Assembly (NCBI GenBank): GCA_002315335.1
Contig: DCGW01000017.1
Coordinates: 1 to 7,821, forward strand
Origin: Firmicutes bacterium UBA1768
GTDB taxonomy: Bacteria > Bacillota > Clostridia > Peptostreptococcales > Anaerovoracaceae
Reading direction: 5' to 3'
DNA: 7,821 bases
A model generated the notes under the pieces. The model was not told the origin of the DNA. It did no database searches and worked only from the letters and a program-made list of their open reading frames with translations. Shown here in pieces: positions 1 to 7,242 of the stretch. Each line of letters starts with the position of its first letter. Within the stretch, counting starts at the first letter, position 1. The translations under genes were made by a program, and so were the position numbers.

Positions 1-235
1 TAAGCTCCTGATATACAACTCTTCCCGCACCTATGTTAAGGTGGCCTACCTCAGAATTTCCCATCTGCCCGTCTGGCAGGCCTACATCAAGGCCCGAAGC
101 CCCCAGGCTTGTATTTGGAAAGTCCTCAAAAATCCTGTCTATTCCGGGTTTTTTTGCATGAACAACAGCATTCCCGTACTCGCCAGGATTTATTCCATAG
201 CCGTCAAGTATCATCAGCATCAGTGGTTTTTTCAT
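1..235 (-). CDS. gpmI: 2,3-bisphosphoglycerate-independent phosphoglycerate mutase, N-terminal 78 residues (cut by window edge)
   Basis: Interconverts 3- and 2-phosphoglycerate in glycolysis and gluconeogenesis; the family is a cytoplasmic, metal-dependent (usually Mn) member of the alkaline phosphatase superfamily. The reading frame begins at ATG 235-233 and stays open to base 1, so only about the first 78 of roughly 510 expected residues are present. Visible family marks are the N-terminal MILDGYG, whose Asp11 is a metal ligand, and the block [20 protein letters not shown] around residues 53-72, whose Ser61 matches the serine phosphorylated during catalysis. The gene is the last visible member of the minus-strand run. 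It starts 13 bp after the addA stop, and its AAGGAG ribosome binding site overlaps that stop codon, so translation is probably coupled to addA. Nothing in the visible part looks damaged. Identification is secure; completeness beyond the edge cannot be judged. Confidence 0.96.
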   Translation of the reverse strand, partial: MKKPLMLMILDGYGINPGEYGNAVVHAKKPGIDRIFEDFPNTSLGASGLDVGLPDGQMGNSEVGHLNIGAGRVVYQEL

Positions 236-244
236 TATAGTCTT

Positions 245-251
245 CTCCTTA
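245..251 (-). promoter_or_regulatory. Ribosome binding site of gpmI overlapping the addA stop codon
   Basis: On the minus strand the bases read TAAGGAG: the TAA (251-249) ends addA, and AAGGAG (250-245) is a strong Shine-Dalgarno sequence about 9 bases before the gpmI ATG. This is the classic layout for termination-reinitiation coupling and fixes the gpmI start. Confidence 0.8.
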
Positions 252-3200
252 TGATATTCTTACCTCTGCTCCTGCTCTCAGGAAGCAAAGATATGTTTCC
301 TTTACTTCTATCCCCATCGCTTCGGTTACTGCACTTTTGTAAACCATAAGCTGGGTTTTATAATATTCAGCCTTTTCCTTCAACACCGCTTCTCGATTTT
401 CGTCAGGAATATAGTCTGTTTTATAATCAATGATTACCGCCTCACCATTTTCAATGAAAAAGCAGTCGATAATACCCTGAATTATTGAAGAGGCTTCCTT
501 GTCGTGCTTATTCAGAAGAAGAAATTCCTTTTCACGATATACCCTGTCAGCAGCCAAAAGCCGCTCCCCGAGCGAACCGTCTAGGAAAAGTTCTATTGCA
601 TTAACATTGACGACTTCAGCTTCTTCCTCTGATAGGCTTCCATTTTTTACCATTTTTGTCACTTGCTCTCTGACGCCAAGACCTCCAGCATAGCCTTTAA
701 GGTCTAACCTTTGCAGAACTCCGTGGGTAATGGTTCCTTTTTCCGCAGCAGTAAAGCCACTTTTAATAAGAGTTCTTTCCTCAGCACCGCGTTCAGCCTT
801 TTTTTCATATCCGGAATAGTCCGTTGACTTACCGAGAGCCTTTTCCTCAGCCGCAAGTCGGGCAAGCTCAGTTGCTGTAAATTTTACCGGAATATCCACT
901 ACGTTGCTATGCGCATAAATCAACGGCTCTTCGTCTGTAACAAAGGACAGGGCGTCCGGCAAATCCGGCAAATAGTCTGCCGCATTAAGCGCTTGCTCGG
1001 CTTCAGACTTCACCTCTTCTTTTTTTGCCAGCTTATCGACATCAGGCACAATACCCTTGATTCTGTTTGAAAAACCTTCTTTCTCCATTATAGGGTAAAC
1101 CCATTCCAGCATGTTGTTGTTTTTCAGCACATCGTCGTCAATCTTGTCCAAGTAGTTACCTTTTTTATCAGCCGAGGCTGTCCCCAAAAGATAAAGCTTT
1201 TCCCTTGCCCTTGTCATTGCTACATAAAGCAGCCTCATTTCTTCGGCAAGCTCCTCACACTTCACTTTTTCATCTATTTTTACCTGTTTTGGAGTTTTAT
1301 ATACTACGCTGCCGTCCTCCGACCTCAGCTTTATTCCAAAACCGATATCCTTATCAATACTTATATCCGTAGTATCTTTTCCACGGAAAAAATTCCTGCC
1401 TATCCCCGCAAGAAAAACAACAGGATATTCTAAGCCCTTGCTCTTATGAATGCTCATAATCTGCACACAGTCTGCGTCATCTGATATTCCTGTGCCGCTA
1501 TCAACCTTCGCATTATCAAAGCTAAGCTTCTCAATATAATTTACAAAGCCCTCAAGACCTTTAGCCGTCTGGTTTCTGAAGGTCTCCGCCAAATCAAAAA
1601 GCTTCCTCAGATTAACCGATCTCTGTTTTGCCATCGGAAGTGTTTTTATATACTCAAAATATCCTGACTCGTCGGCTATTTTCCATAATAGCTCTCTCAA
1701 AGGAATATACCCCGCAGCCTCTCTCCACCGCTCTATGGCATTTAAAAACAACCTGCATTTTTCAACAAGAGCTTCTTTCCCTGTCAGCGAAAAAGCAAGA
1801 AAAGCCTCGGAAAACAGACCCTCAGGGCGGAATATTCTTATCCGGGCAATTTCCTCCGACGAAAAACCAAAGCACGGAGAGTGAATAACACTTAGCAGCG
1901 GAATATCCTGAAGACGATTTACTACCACCCTCAGTATATTCATAAACACCGAAATTTCGGCAGTTTCAAAGTAGCCATCCCCTCCGCCGACATAGCACGG
2001 TATCCCGGCCCGTCTGAAAACATCCTGATAATCCTGGGCAGCCGACTTAAAGGACCTCATAAGCACAACTATATCCTTATAGCTGATAGTCCTTATTTCT
2101 TCTGCCTTACTGTCATAGTAGGTTTTTCCCACAATCTCCTTTATTCTATCACAAACAACCATGGCCTCAAGCTCGGTATCGGCAATTTCATCAACCGACA
2201 GCTTTGCAAAAAAGAGGTCCCTGTCAAAGCCCTCCGGCTTTAATTTCATTGTGGCTTCTATCCTGTCCTTCATGTTCTGCTTTACGTCCTGTTTCAGCAC
2301 TATGTCTAACACAGGAGACAGGTCCAAAGAGGTTTTTTCTTCAGGTACAGGCAGAGCTGACTTCAGGCTCGCATTTTCATCGTAGGCAAGACCGCTGCTT
2401 CTTTCTGTCATAAGCACTTCCATCACCCTATTTGTGATATCAAGCACTGGAGCTTTACTCCTGAAATTGGAATTAAGGTCAATTTTCAGGTTTTTATCTG
2501 AAGCCTCGCTGTATGCCTTGTATCTTTCCACAAACAGACTTGGCTCCGCTAACCTGAAGCTGTAAATTGACTGCTTTACATCACCAACCATAAACAGATT
2601 ATCGGGCCTTGCAATTCGGGAAACCAGCGCATCCTGAAGCGCATTTGTATCCTGATATTCATCAACAAAAATATATTTAAATCTTTCTCTGTATTCCTCT
2701 GCCACATCGGGGTTTTCCAATATCTTCAAAGCAAAATGCTGGGCATCCTCAAAGCCAATACGGTTTACCTTCAGCTTTTTCTCAAGAAAAATCTCCCCGT
2801 ATCGTAGAGTCAGGTCCTTCAAGACCTTAGCATCCCTTGCTGTCCTCTGTTCTAACTCGTCATCGCTGTTTTCAAGGGCCGCAACGGCTTCTTCAATCCA
2901 CTTTTCCGGTTCAGGAAGAGACTGGCTATGCTTAAACAGTCTTATTATCATAGCCGCTATGCTCTTTTCATTGCCTGGCTTTGAAAACCTTCTCAAAAAT
3001 CTCAGAAAATCAGGGTTTTCTCTTTCAAAAAACTCCGCTATGACCTCCTCTATGGCTTCCTCCGAAAAAATCTCCGCCTGAATTTCATCACAGAGGCCGA
3101 AGTCAGCTGCAACGTCTGTCATAAAAAAGTATGACCTGACAACTTCATAGCAAAAAGCATGAAAGGTCGAAATGTTCGCTGAGCTGATTTTATCAATCTG

Positions 3201-3458
3201 GTCGGCCAGCCTTTTTGCAGCGCTGCCGGCCTCTTCCATAGCTTCATTTAGACCTTTGGAGATTCTGTCCCTCATTTCTCCGGCCGCAGCATTTGTAAAG
3301 GTGACTATAAGCATCTCATCTATATCACAGTCTTCTTTTACAAGACGGCAAATTCTCTCGGTGAGAACAGCGGTCTTTCCTGAGCCCGCAGCCGCAGATA
3401 CAAGGATGTTTTTATTCTTTTCCGTTATTGCGCTTAACTGCGCTTCATTCCACTTCAT
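249..3458 (-). CDS. addA: ATP-dependent helicase/nuclease subunit A (AddA)
   Basis: AddA is the UvrD-like 3'-5' helicase and nuclease subunit of the AddAB (RexAB) complex, which resects double-strand breaks up to Chi for RecA-dependent repair. All superfamily 1 helicase motifs are visible in order: Q motif at W3-Q7, Walker A AAAGSGKT at 22-29, motif Ia at 51-66, DEYQDT at 266-271, [11 protein letters not shown] at 292-302, NFRS at 331-334, [12 protein letters not shown] at 668-679, and [11 protein letters not shown] at 743-753. A C-terminal RecB-type nuclease follows: His912, Asp998 (GIID), Asp1011 and Lys1013 (IDYKTD), then YKTQLMVY near 1033-1040. At 1069 residues it is shorter than the B. 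subtilis protein (about 1230) but has every catalytic motif, so it should be active. The start ATG at 3458 fits the family N-terminus (MKWNEAQ); its ribosome site is only a weak GAGAG. It begins 13 bp after the ABC ATPase stop. The usual partner addB, normally just upstream, is not in the window. Confidence 0.97.
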   Translation of the reverse strand: MKWNEAQLSAITEKNKNILVSAAAGSGKTAVLTERICRLVKEDCDIDEMLIVTFTNAAAGEMRDRISKGLNEAMEEAGSAAKRLADQIDKISSANISTFHAFCYEVVRSYFFMTDVAADFGLCDEIQAEIFSEEAIEEVIAEFFERENPDFLRFLRRFSKPGNEKSIAAMIIRLFKHSQSLPEPEKWIEEAVAALENSDDELEQRTARDAKVLKDLTLRYGEIFLEKKLKVNRIGFEDAQHFALKILENPDVAEEYRERFKYIFVDEYQDTNALQDALVSRIARPDNLFMVGDVKQSIYSFRLAEPSLFVERYKAYSEASDKNLKIDLNSNFRSKAPVLDITNRVMEVLMTERSSGLAYDENASLKSALPVPEEKTSLDLSPVLDIVLKQDVKQNMKDRIEATMKLKPEGFDRDLFFAKLSVDEIADTELEAMVVCDRIKEIVGKTYYDSKAEEIRTISYKDIVVLMRSFKSAAQDYQDVFRRAGIPCYVGGGDGYFETAEISVFMNILRVVVNRLQDIPLLSVIHSPCFGFSSEEIARIRIFRPEGLFSEAFLAFSLTGKEALVEKCRLFLNAIERWREAAGYIPLRELLWKIADESGYFEYIKTLPMAKQRSVNLRKLFDLAETFRNQTAKGLEGFVNYIEKLSFDNAKVDSGTGISDDADCVQIMSIHKSKGLEYPVVFLAGIGRNFFRGKDTTDISIDKDIGFGIKLRSEDGSVVYKTPKQVKIDEKVKCEELAEEMRLLYVAMTRAREKLYLLGTASADKKGNYLDKIDDDVLKNNNMLEWVYPIMEKEGFSNRIKGIVPDVDKLAKKEEVKSEAEQALNAADYLPDLPDALSFVTDEEPLIYAHSNVVDIPVKFTATELARLAAEEKALGKSTDYSGYEKKAERGAEERTLIKSGFTAAEKGTITHGVLQRLDLKGYAGGLGVREQVTKMVKNGSLSEEEAEVVNVNAIELFLDGSLGERLLAADRVYREKEFLLLNKHDKEASSIIQGIIDCFFIENGEAVIIDYKTDYIPDENREAVLKEKAEYYKTQLMVYKSAVTEAMGIEVKETYLCFLRAGAEVRIS

Positions 3459-3471
3459 AATTCAAAGCTCT

Positions 3472-4560
3472 CTAAATCAGAGTCTTTACTTCCCAATAAC
3501 CCTCACCATTTACCGAACTGCTGATTTCCCTGGTAAAACCTTTTATCAGCATGAGATTAAGCTCATCAAGTATTTCGCTTTCAAGCGGGTCCTCCGCAAG
3601 GTTTTTAAACGAAATCATGAGCTGGTGGTCACCGCCGTCTTCATCACAAACCATTCTGATAAATGCAGTTGCATTTTCGTCTTGCATTGAGGTCAGCACA
3701 GGCAGCAGAAGCTCCTCTATCAGATACTGTATGGCCTTGTTCTGTTGTTTAGACAGACCATAGTTGACTGCAAATGCTCTTAGATTTGACGCAAGTGAGA
3801 AAATATCAATGGTGTTTTTTTCAACCTCTTCGCTGAACATTCGAGCCCTGTAAAGGAACTTTCTCGTCAGTTCTTTTGAAGGTTTTTCAAAAATCTCCTT
3901 TGCGGAACCCATTTCATAAATGCCCTTTTCAGCTAAAAAAATTACCTTTGATGCAATTCGCTTTGCAAAGCGCATCTCATGAGTAACAATAATGCAGGTC
4001 ATGCCTTCATTTTTAAGCAGGTTTATTACATTTTCTACCTCATCGACCATAGTTGGATCTAAGGCACTTGTAGGCTCATCAAAAAGTATTACCTCCGGAT
4101 TCATAGCCAATGCTCTCGCAATTCCGACACGCTGCTTTTGGCCTCCCGACAGATCCTTCGGCATATGATACATTTTTCCTTTGAGACCAACCCTGTCAAG
4201 AATTCTCTCCGCGTTAGCAATAGCCTCGTCTAACGGCTCTCCCTTAATCTTTGTCGGTGCTAATATTACATTTTCCAACACATTAAGGTGGGAAAAAAGA
4301 TTGAAATTCTGATATACCATTCCCATTCCCTTACGGATTTCATCGGGTTTAGCATCATTCGCAAGGATGTTTTTTCCATTAATCCAAACCTCTCCCTCGT
4401 CTGCATCGGTAAGTCTGTTTATGCACCTGAGAAGAGTTGTCTTTCCTGTTCCGGAATTTCCTATAATTACTACTGCCTCTCCCTTTTCAACCTTGAAGCT
4501 GACATTTTCAAAAATCAGGTTTGAGGCATAGCTTTTTTTAAGATTTTTAACCTCTATCAT
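3472..4560 (-). CDS. Polar amino-acid ABC transporter ATP-binding protein with a C-terminal extension
   Basis: This is the ATPase that powers the importer formed with the permease and lipoprotein encoded just upstream; it acts as a dimer on the inner face of the membrane. Residues 1 to about 240 are a standard GlnQ/HisP-type domain: Walker A GNSGTGKT (34-41), Q-loop Gln84, signature LSGGQKQR (137-144), Walker B VILFDEP (157-163), D-loop ALDP (166-169) and switch His194. Family members usually stop near residue 240-250; this one continues to 362. The extra part, about 248-362, has a helix with an EEL core (282-284), a strand-like QLMISF (313-318) and a C-terminal LIKGF...GYWEVKTLI block. This resembles a degenerate GHKL/RsbW-like fold without its Asn and DxGxG nucleotide motifs (inference). 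The start is set by AGGAGG (4574-4569), 8 bases before the ATG. It overlaps the permease gene by 14 bp. The exact substrate is not predictable. Confidence 0.93.
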   Translation of the reverse strand: MIEVKNLKKSYASNLIFENVSFKVEKGEAVVIIGNSGTGKTTLLRCINRLTDADEGEVWINGKNILANDAKPDEIRKGMGMVYQNFNLFSHLNVLENVILAPTKIKGEPLDEAIANAERILDRVGLKGKMYHMPKDLSGGQKQRVGIARALAMNPEVILFDEPTSALDPTMVDEVENVINLLKNEGMTCIIVTHEMRFAKRIASKVIFLAEKGIYEMGSAKEIFEKPSKELTRKFLYRARMFSEEVEKNTIDIFSLASNLRAFAVNYGLSKQQNKAIQYLIEELLLPVLTSMQDENATAFIRMVCDEDGGDHQLMISFKNLAEDPLESEILDELNLMLIKGFTREISSSVNGEGYWEVKTLI

Positions 4561-5254
4561 CTGCAGTGCCTCCTATATGCTTTTCACGATATAACAAGCC
4601 TATTACCGAAGAAAAAACCACTCCCAAAACTATGTACATAATTGAAATGGTTATTAATCCGAAAAACGCGTCCAAGGTTCTCGACATAATAATTTCTGCC
4701 GCACGTGTAAGGTCCATAACAGCCAGATATCCGACTATTGACGTTTCCTGAAGAGTTACAACAAACTGATTTTTGTATACAGGCATAACAAGCTTCATTG
4801 CCTGAGGAAAAGTAACGTATCTGAAGGCCTGCCACTTTGTCATTCCGACGGTTCTTGCTGCTTCACCCTCACCTGAGTCAAGCGCTGATATGGCGGCATG
4901 GAATACTACGCTAAGGTAGGATGCCGTCTTAAAAGTCAGACCGATTATTATTACGATTAATGTGGCAATGTGTACGTCCGCAAATATTATGTAAAGCATT
5001 ATCATCAACATTACAAGTGTCGGCAGCTTAATAAAGAAGCCTGTTATGATATTTACGCACTTTACCACTGCGGGTTTTTTGGATAATTTAAGGGCGCACA
5101 AAGCCAATCCCACTACTGTTCCTGCAATAAATGCGGCAAAAGTGAGAATAATTGTCGTCCTGAGACCTTCTAAAAAGAAAACCCATCGATCCCCATATAT
5201 GAAGGTCAGATAAAAAACATGTCCTATTCTATCGAGCAAGTCTATTTCCTCCAT
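4547..5254 (-). CDS. Amino-acid ABC transporter permease (HisM/GlnP family)
   Basis: Membrane channel subunit of the importer; family members form dimers that receive the amino acid from the binding protein and dock onto the ATPase. The 235-residue length is usual for the family. Hydrophobic segments lie near residues 33-56, 66-91, 95-118, 157-180 and 196-221, consistent with five membrane helices. The cytoplasmic coupling (EAA) loop is clear at 131-152, beginning EAARTVGMTKWQAFRYV and ending FPQA. One departure is that the conserved RGTPLLVQ-type stretch in helix 2 reads IKLPTLVML (75-83), which may reflect an unusual substrate path. The annotated ATG (5254) shares one base with the lipoprotein stop (TAATG) and has no good ribosome site, suggesting translational coupling. 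A TTG at 5239-5237 has GGAGG placed ideally upstream and could be the real or a second start, giving 230 residues. The 3' end overlaps the ATPase gene by 14 bp. Confidence 0.93.
   Translation of the reverse strand: MEEIDLLDRIGHVFYLTFIYGDRWVFFLEGLRTTIILTFAAFIAGTVVGLALCALKLSKKPAVVKCVNIITGFFIKLPTLVMLMIMLYIIFADVHIATLIVIIIGLTFKTASYLSVVFHAAISALDSGEGEAARTVGMTKWQAFRYVTFPQAMKLVMPVYKNQFVVTLQETSIVGYLAVMDLTRAAEIIMSRTLDAFFGLITISIMYIVLGVVFSSVIGLLYREKHIGGTADDRG
5237..5254 (-). promoter_or_regulatory. Ambiguous permease start: TAATG overlap versus internal GGAGG plus TTG
   Basis: The first codons of the permease read ATGGAGGAAATAGACTTG. GGAGG (5252-5248) is followed after 8 bases by TTG (5239-5237), in frame at codon 6. 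The ATG itself lacks a Shine-Dalgarno sequence. Either reinitiation at ATG from the upstream stop, or initiation at TTG, or both, could operate. Confidence 0.45.
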
Positions 5255-6144
5255 TAATTTAGATTTCTATAAACCTGAACCTTTGACTTATCATCAACAA
5301 GCAAGGTCACCATTTTGCATGGCAAATAAGGTTTGCTTAGCCAGAATGGTTCTCCTCTGGCATTTGTATCGCTTCGGAATACCTCGGACTCACCAAGTAG
5401 CAGCAGCAATGCATCGGCATTTTCGGCTGACGCCAGCATTGAGTTTTCTTCTCCTTCTATCCAATTGATTGTATAGCCCTTGTCAATCGCAAAATAACAC
5501 AGCGGTTCAATCGCTATTCCCTTTGCAATCTCATCTGTATCGATATATTCGTAGGGGTAACCCGCGCCGTCATACATAATATCTATGACCCTGCCGCCCT
5601 CGGGCACTTCTGGAATTTTAGGAACATAGGCCTTATCTCCGTTGACCCTGCTGTTGAGCTCCGCCTGTTCGGGAGACCCATTCCATTCATTTTCTATCCA
5701 CTCGTCAAGCTCCTGGAGCAATTCCCGGCTGTATAAGGTGTTGCCAAGATATGCCATTCCGTCTTCGCAAACTACGGTTTTTCCGAGTTTAAGACCGTCG
5801 GTGGCCTCTAAGACACAATTTGCGTTTGAATAGTCGAGGACAGCAATATCAACCTGACCGTAACCAAGACCAACTACTAATTGAGATAGTGTATCATATC
5901 TGTATAATTTGAAGCCATCGTATTCAGAAAGAAGGTAGTCTGCATTTCTCGCCTTTACCACCCCAACGGTTTTCCCCTCAAGCTCTGACAAATCAGGTTC
6001 AAATCCGGTAATAGTCTTTTGATTTCTCGTGCAGCCCCCGAGGCCAAAGGCAACCGCAAAAAATGTCACAAAAAGAACAACTGCAACGATCAGTGCAATT
6101 TTCTTTTTACGTTCTCGCCATGTGTTTGTTTTGTTATTATCCAT
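5254..6144 (-). CDS. Amino-acid ABC transporter substrate-binding lipoprotein, apparently circularly permuted
   Basis: Extracytoplasmic binding protein that should capture the ligand for the adjacent permease and ATPase. A lysine-rich N-region and hydrophobic core (16-34) lead to a lipobox LGGC (35-38), so Cys38 is the likely lipidated residue. Two SBP_bac_3-like parts follow. Residues about 55-169 begin LEGKTVGVVKARNADYLLSE and run through VDIAVLDYSNA and an ELLQELDEWI helix; in ordinary members this is lobe 2 plus the closing helices. Residues about 183-285 contain GAGYPYEYID, then EPLCYFAIDKGYTINWI and FWLSKPYLPC; in ordinary members this opens the protein. The order is thus reversed, yet the mature length (259 residues) equals one complete binding protein. 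The ATG at 6144 is forced by two in-frame TAA codons just upstream; its ribosome site is very weak. It starts 27 bp after the DUF1292 gene and abuts the permease as TAATG. A truncated two-domain relative is the main alternative. Confidence 0.87.
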   Translation of the reverse strand: MDNNKTNTWRERKKKIALIVAVVLFVTFFAVAFGLGGCTRNQKTITGFEPDLSELEGKTVGVVKARNADYLLSEYDGFKLYRYDTLSQLVVGLGYGQVDIAVLDYSNANCVLEATDGLKLGKTVVCEDGMAYLGNTLYSRELLQELDEWIENEWNGSPEQAELNSRVNGDKAYVPKIPEVPEGGRVIDIMYDGAGYPYEYIDTDEIAKGIAIEPLCYFAIDKGYTINWIEGEENSMLASAENADALLLLLGESEVFRSDTNARGEPFWLSKPYLPCKMVTLLVDDKSKVQVYRNLN

Positions 6145-6171
6145 CTTTTATTAGAATATAGCTACGCCGCT

Positions 6172-6471
6172 TTATGCCTGTGTATCAATTACAGCTTCCA
6201 TTGTAATTCTTTCGTATTCTGCAGCAACCGCTTCAAACTCTTTGTCATCTTCGATATCGAGAAGCTCGAATTCTTCTTCGCCGCGCTCTACGTATTCATA
6301 GATATATGCATCATCTGTTCCGTCCTGTGGAAGGAGGGCAATGTATTCTTTTTTGCCAACCGGAAATACTCCGAGAATAATGCATTCTATTTCTTCACCG
6401 TCATCAAATTCCAGTGTAATGTAATCGTCTTCTTCTAACTGTGGTGTATTGTTTACGTTATCTTTTGCCAT
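6172..6471 (-). CDS. DUF1292 family protein (YrzB-like), function unknown
   Basis: A 99-residue, strongly acidic protein. Recognisable DUF1292 features are the opening DDYITLEFDDGEEIECIILG (residues 15-34), a beta-rich core with KKEYIALLPQD (39-49) and AYIYEYVERGEEEFELLDIE (54-73), then a short helix with DKEFEAVAAEYERI. No signal peptide or membrane segment is present, so it is cytoplasmic. The family is widespread in Firmicutes, and its molecular role is not established to my knowledge. The start is supported by AAGGAAG about 9 bases upstream. It lies 32 bp after the DJ-1-family gene and 27 bp before the lipoprotein gene, whose own ribosome site is weak, so ribosomes finishing here may help start the lipoprotein. 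I assign no function from this context. Confidence 0.9.
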   Translation of the reverse strand: MAKDNVNNTPQLEEDDYITLEFDDGEEIECIILGVFPVGKKEYIALLPQDGTDDAYIYEYVERGEEEFELLDIEDDKEFEAVAAEYERITMEAVIDTQA

Positions 6472-6503
6472 TTTTCATCTTCCTTTTCTTTAATAAGTGT
6501 TAA

Positions 6504-7052
6504 CTATGCCAACAGCCTGCCTCTTACATAATCGGCCGCAGCCTTGCCCTTAAGGCATTCTAAAATCTTAAGACCGAAGTCAATTGCGGTTCCCGGTCCC
6601 TGAGAGGTGATGAGCTTGCCGTCAACAGCCACTCTGTCGGCAACAACATTTGCTTCGGTAAAACCGTCTCCGCAGCCTGGGAAGCAGGTAAGTGTTTTTC
6701 CTTCGATAAGCTTATTGTCATGAAGGATTATCGGAGCCGCGCATATTGCGGCAATCCACTTGTCCTTAGCCTTAAATTCAGCTAACTTTTCGCAAAGCCC
6801 CCTATGAGCACCCAAGTTGTCAACGCCCGGTATGCCGCCCGGCAGAACTATCATATCGCAATCGTTATAGTCCACCTCTTCAAAAAGCTTATCACAAACA
6901 ACACCAACACCTCTTACGCTGTGCACAACCTTGTCGCCTGTAACGGATACAATTACTGTGTCCAGCTCTCCCCTGAGGAGAATATCTATTGTAGCCATGG
7001 CTTCGATTTCTTCAAAGCCTTCAGCCAGATGAACAAATATTTTACCAGCCAT
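6504..7052 (-). CDS. DJ-1/PfpI (ThiJ) family protein
   Basis: A 182-residue cytoplasmic protein of the DJ-1/YajL branch of the PfpI superfamily. Members have been described as redox-sensing chaperones, glyoxalase III or protein deglycases; which applies here cannot be read from sequence, and the deglycase activity is disputed. Visible marks: N-terminal IFVHLAEGFEEIEAM with the conserved Glu15, DMIVLPGGIPG (66-76), the nucleophile elbow AAICAAP with Cys104 (equivalent to human DJ-1 Cys106), and a C-terminal TSQGPGTAIDFGLKILE block. The catalytic-site His of human DJ-1 falls where TCFPG is found, as in many bacterial YajL-like proteins. The open frame extends to an ATG at 7082, but I prefer ATG 7052 because GGAGG (7065-7061) sits 8 bases before it and MAGKIFVHLAEG matches the family N-terminus. 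It is the first gene of the minus-strand run and so sits next to the likely promoter. Confidence 0.93.
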   Translation of the reverse strand: MAGKIFVHLAEGFEEIEAMATIDILLRGELDTVIVSVTGDKVVHSVRGVGVVCDKLFEEVDYNDCDMIVLPGGIPGVDNLGAHRGLCEKLAEFKAKDKWIAAICAAPIILHDNKLIEGKTLTCFPGCGDGFTEANVVADRVAVDGKLITSQGPGTAIDFGLKILECLKGKAAADYVRGRLLA

Positions 7053-7100
7053 TTCTATTTCCTCCGTCAAAATTATCAGCAAACAGCATGTATAGAGCTT

Positions 7101-7119
7101 CTCCCGCCATTGGCAGAAA
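7101..7119 (-). other. Possible hairpin in the leader of the minus-strand operon
   Basis: On the minus strand TTTCTGCC (7119-7112) can pair with GGCGGGAG (7108-7101) around a three-base loop, with three G-U pairs. It lies about 50 bases before the DJ-1-family start. It has no U-run after it, so it is not a terminator. Whether it forms or matters is unknown. Confidence 0.25.
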
Positions 7120-7124
7120 CCCCA

Positions 7125-7142
7125 AATATTATCAATATTATA
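7125..7142 (-). promoter_or_regulatory. Candidate promoter -10 and overlapping dyad for the minus-strand operon
   Basis: The minus strand contains a perfect TATAAT (7142-7137) about 85 bases before the DJ-1-family start, but no convincing -35 hexamer at the right distance. Directly overlapping it is an inverted repeat, AATATT-ATC-AATATT (7125-7139), which could be an operator. In such AT-rich DNA both may be chance, so confidence is low. A promoter for the run is nevertheless expected between 7053 and 7283. Confidence 0.3.
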
Positions 7143-7172
7143 CTAAACAATTAAATAAAATAAAAGCATTAA

Positions 7173-7200
7173 TTGACTTTCAAAAAATGCCTTGTATAAT
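7173..7200 (+). promoter_or_regulatory. Sigma-A type promoter of the ACT-domain gene
   Basis: TTGACT (7173-7178) and a perfect TATAAT (7195-7200) are separated by 16 bp, close to the housekeeping consensus. Transcription would start near 7207, leaving a leader of about 76 bases before the ATG at 7284. The -35 lies about 30 bp from the candidate minus-strand -10, so the two divergent promoters could share a regulator. Confidence 0.75.
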
Positions 7201-7210
7201 AGTAAATTTT

Positions 7211-7236
7211 GTGTTAAATTTATAAGTAAATTACAC
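7211..7236 (+). repeat. Imperfect inverted repeat at the start of the ACT-gene leader
   Basis: GTGT (7211-7214) pairs with ACAC (7233-7236), AA with TT, and TTTA (7219-7222) with TAAA (7227-7230) around a TAAG loop, with single-base bulges at 7215 and 7218. It begins within a few bases of the predicted transcription start, where either an operator or a 5' stabilising hairpin would sit. It is AT-rich and could be chance. Confidence 0.3.
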
Positions 7237-7242
7237 GAAAAC

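Noticed and set aside
3172..3690. Plus-strand open frame of 172 residues
   Set aside because: It lies opposite addA and the ATPase gene, whose motifs are unmistakable, has no ribosome site and shows no recognisable domain; it is an antisense shadow.
5254..6144. Frameshifted or truncated pseudogene as the explanation for the odd lipoprotein
   Set aside because: The other frames downstream encode only the permease, there is no leftover lobe sequence, and the stop is neatly fused to the permease start. Kept only as the alternative to permutation.
6019..6438. Plus-strand open frame of 139 residues rich in Phe and Cys
   Set aside because: It is antisense to the DUF1292 gene and the lipoprotein signal peptide; the Phe richness mirrors the Glu/Lys codons of the real genes.
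7053..7082. Longer DJ-1-family start at ATG 7082
   Set aside because: The extra ten residues (MLIILTEEIE) are the translated ribosome site region; GGAGG is ideally placed for ATG 7052 and the family N-terminus begins there.
7106..7114. GCCATTGGC palindrome as an operator
   Set aside because: The arms are only four bases long and are better explained as part of the longer leader hairpin at 7101-7119, itself uncertain.
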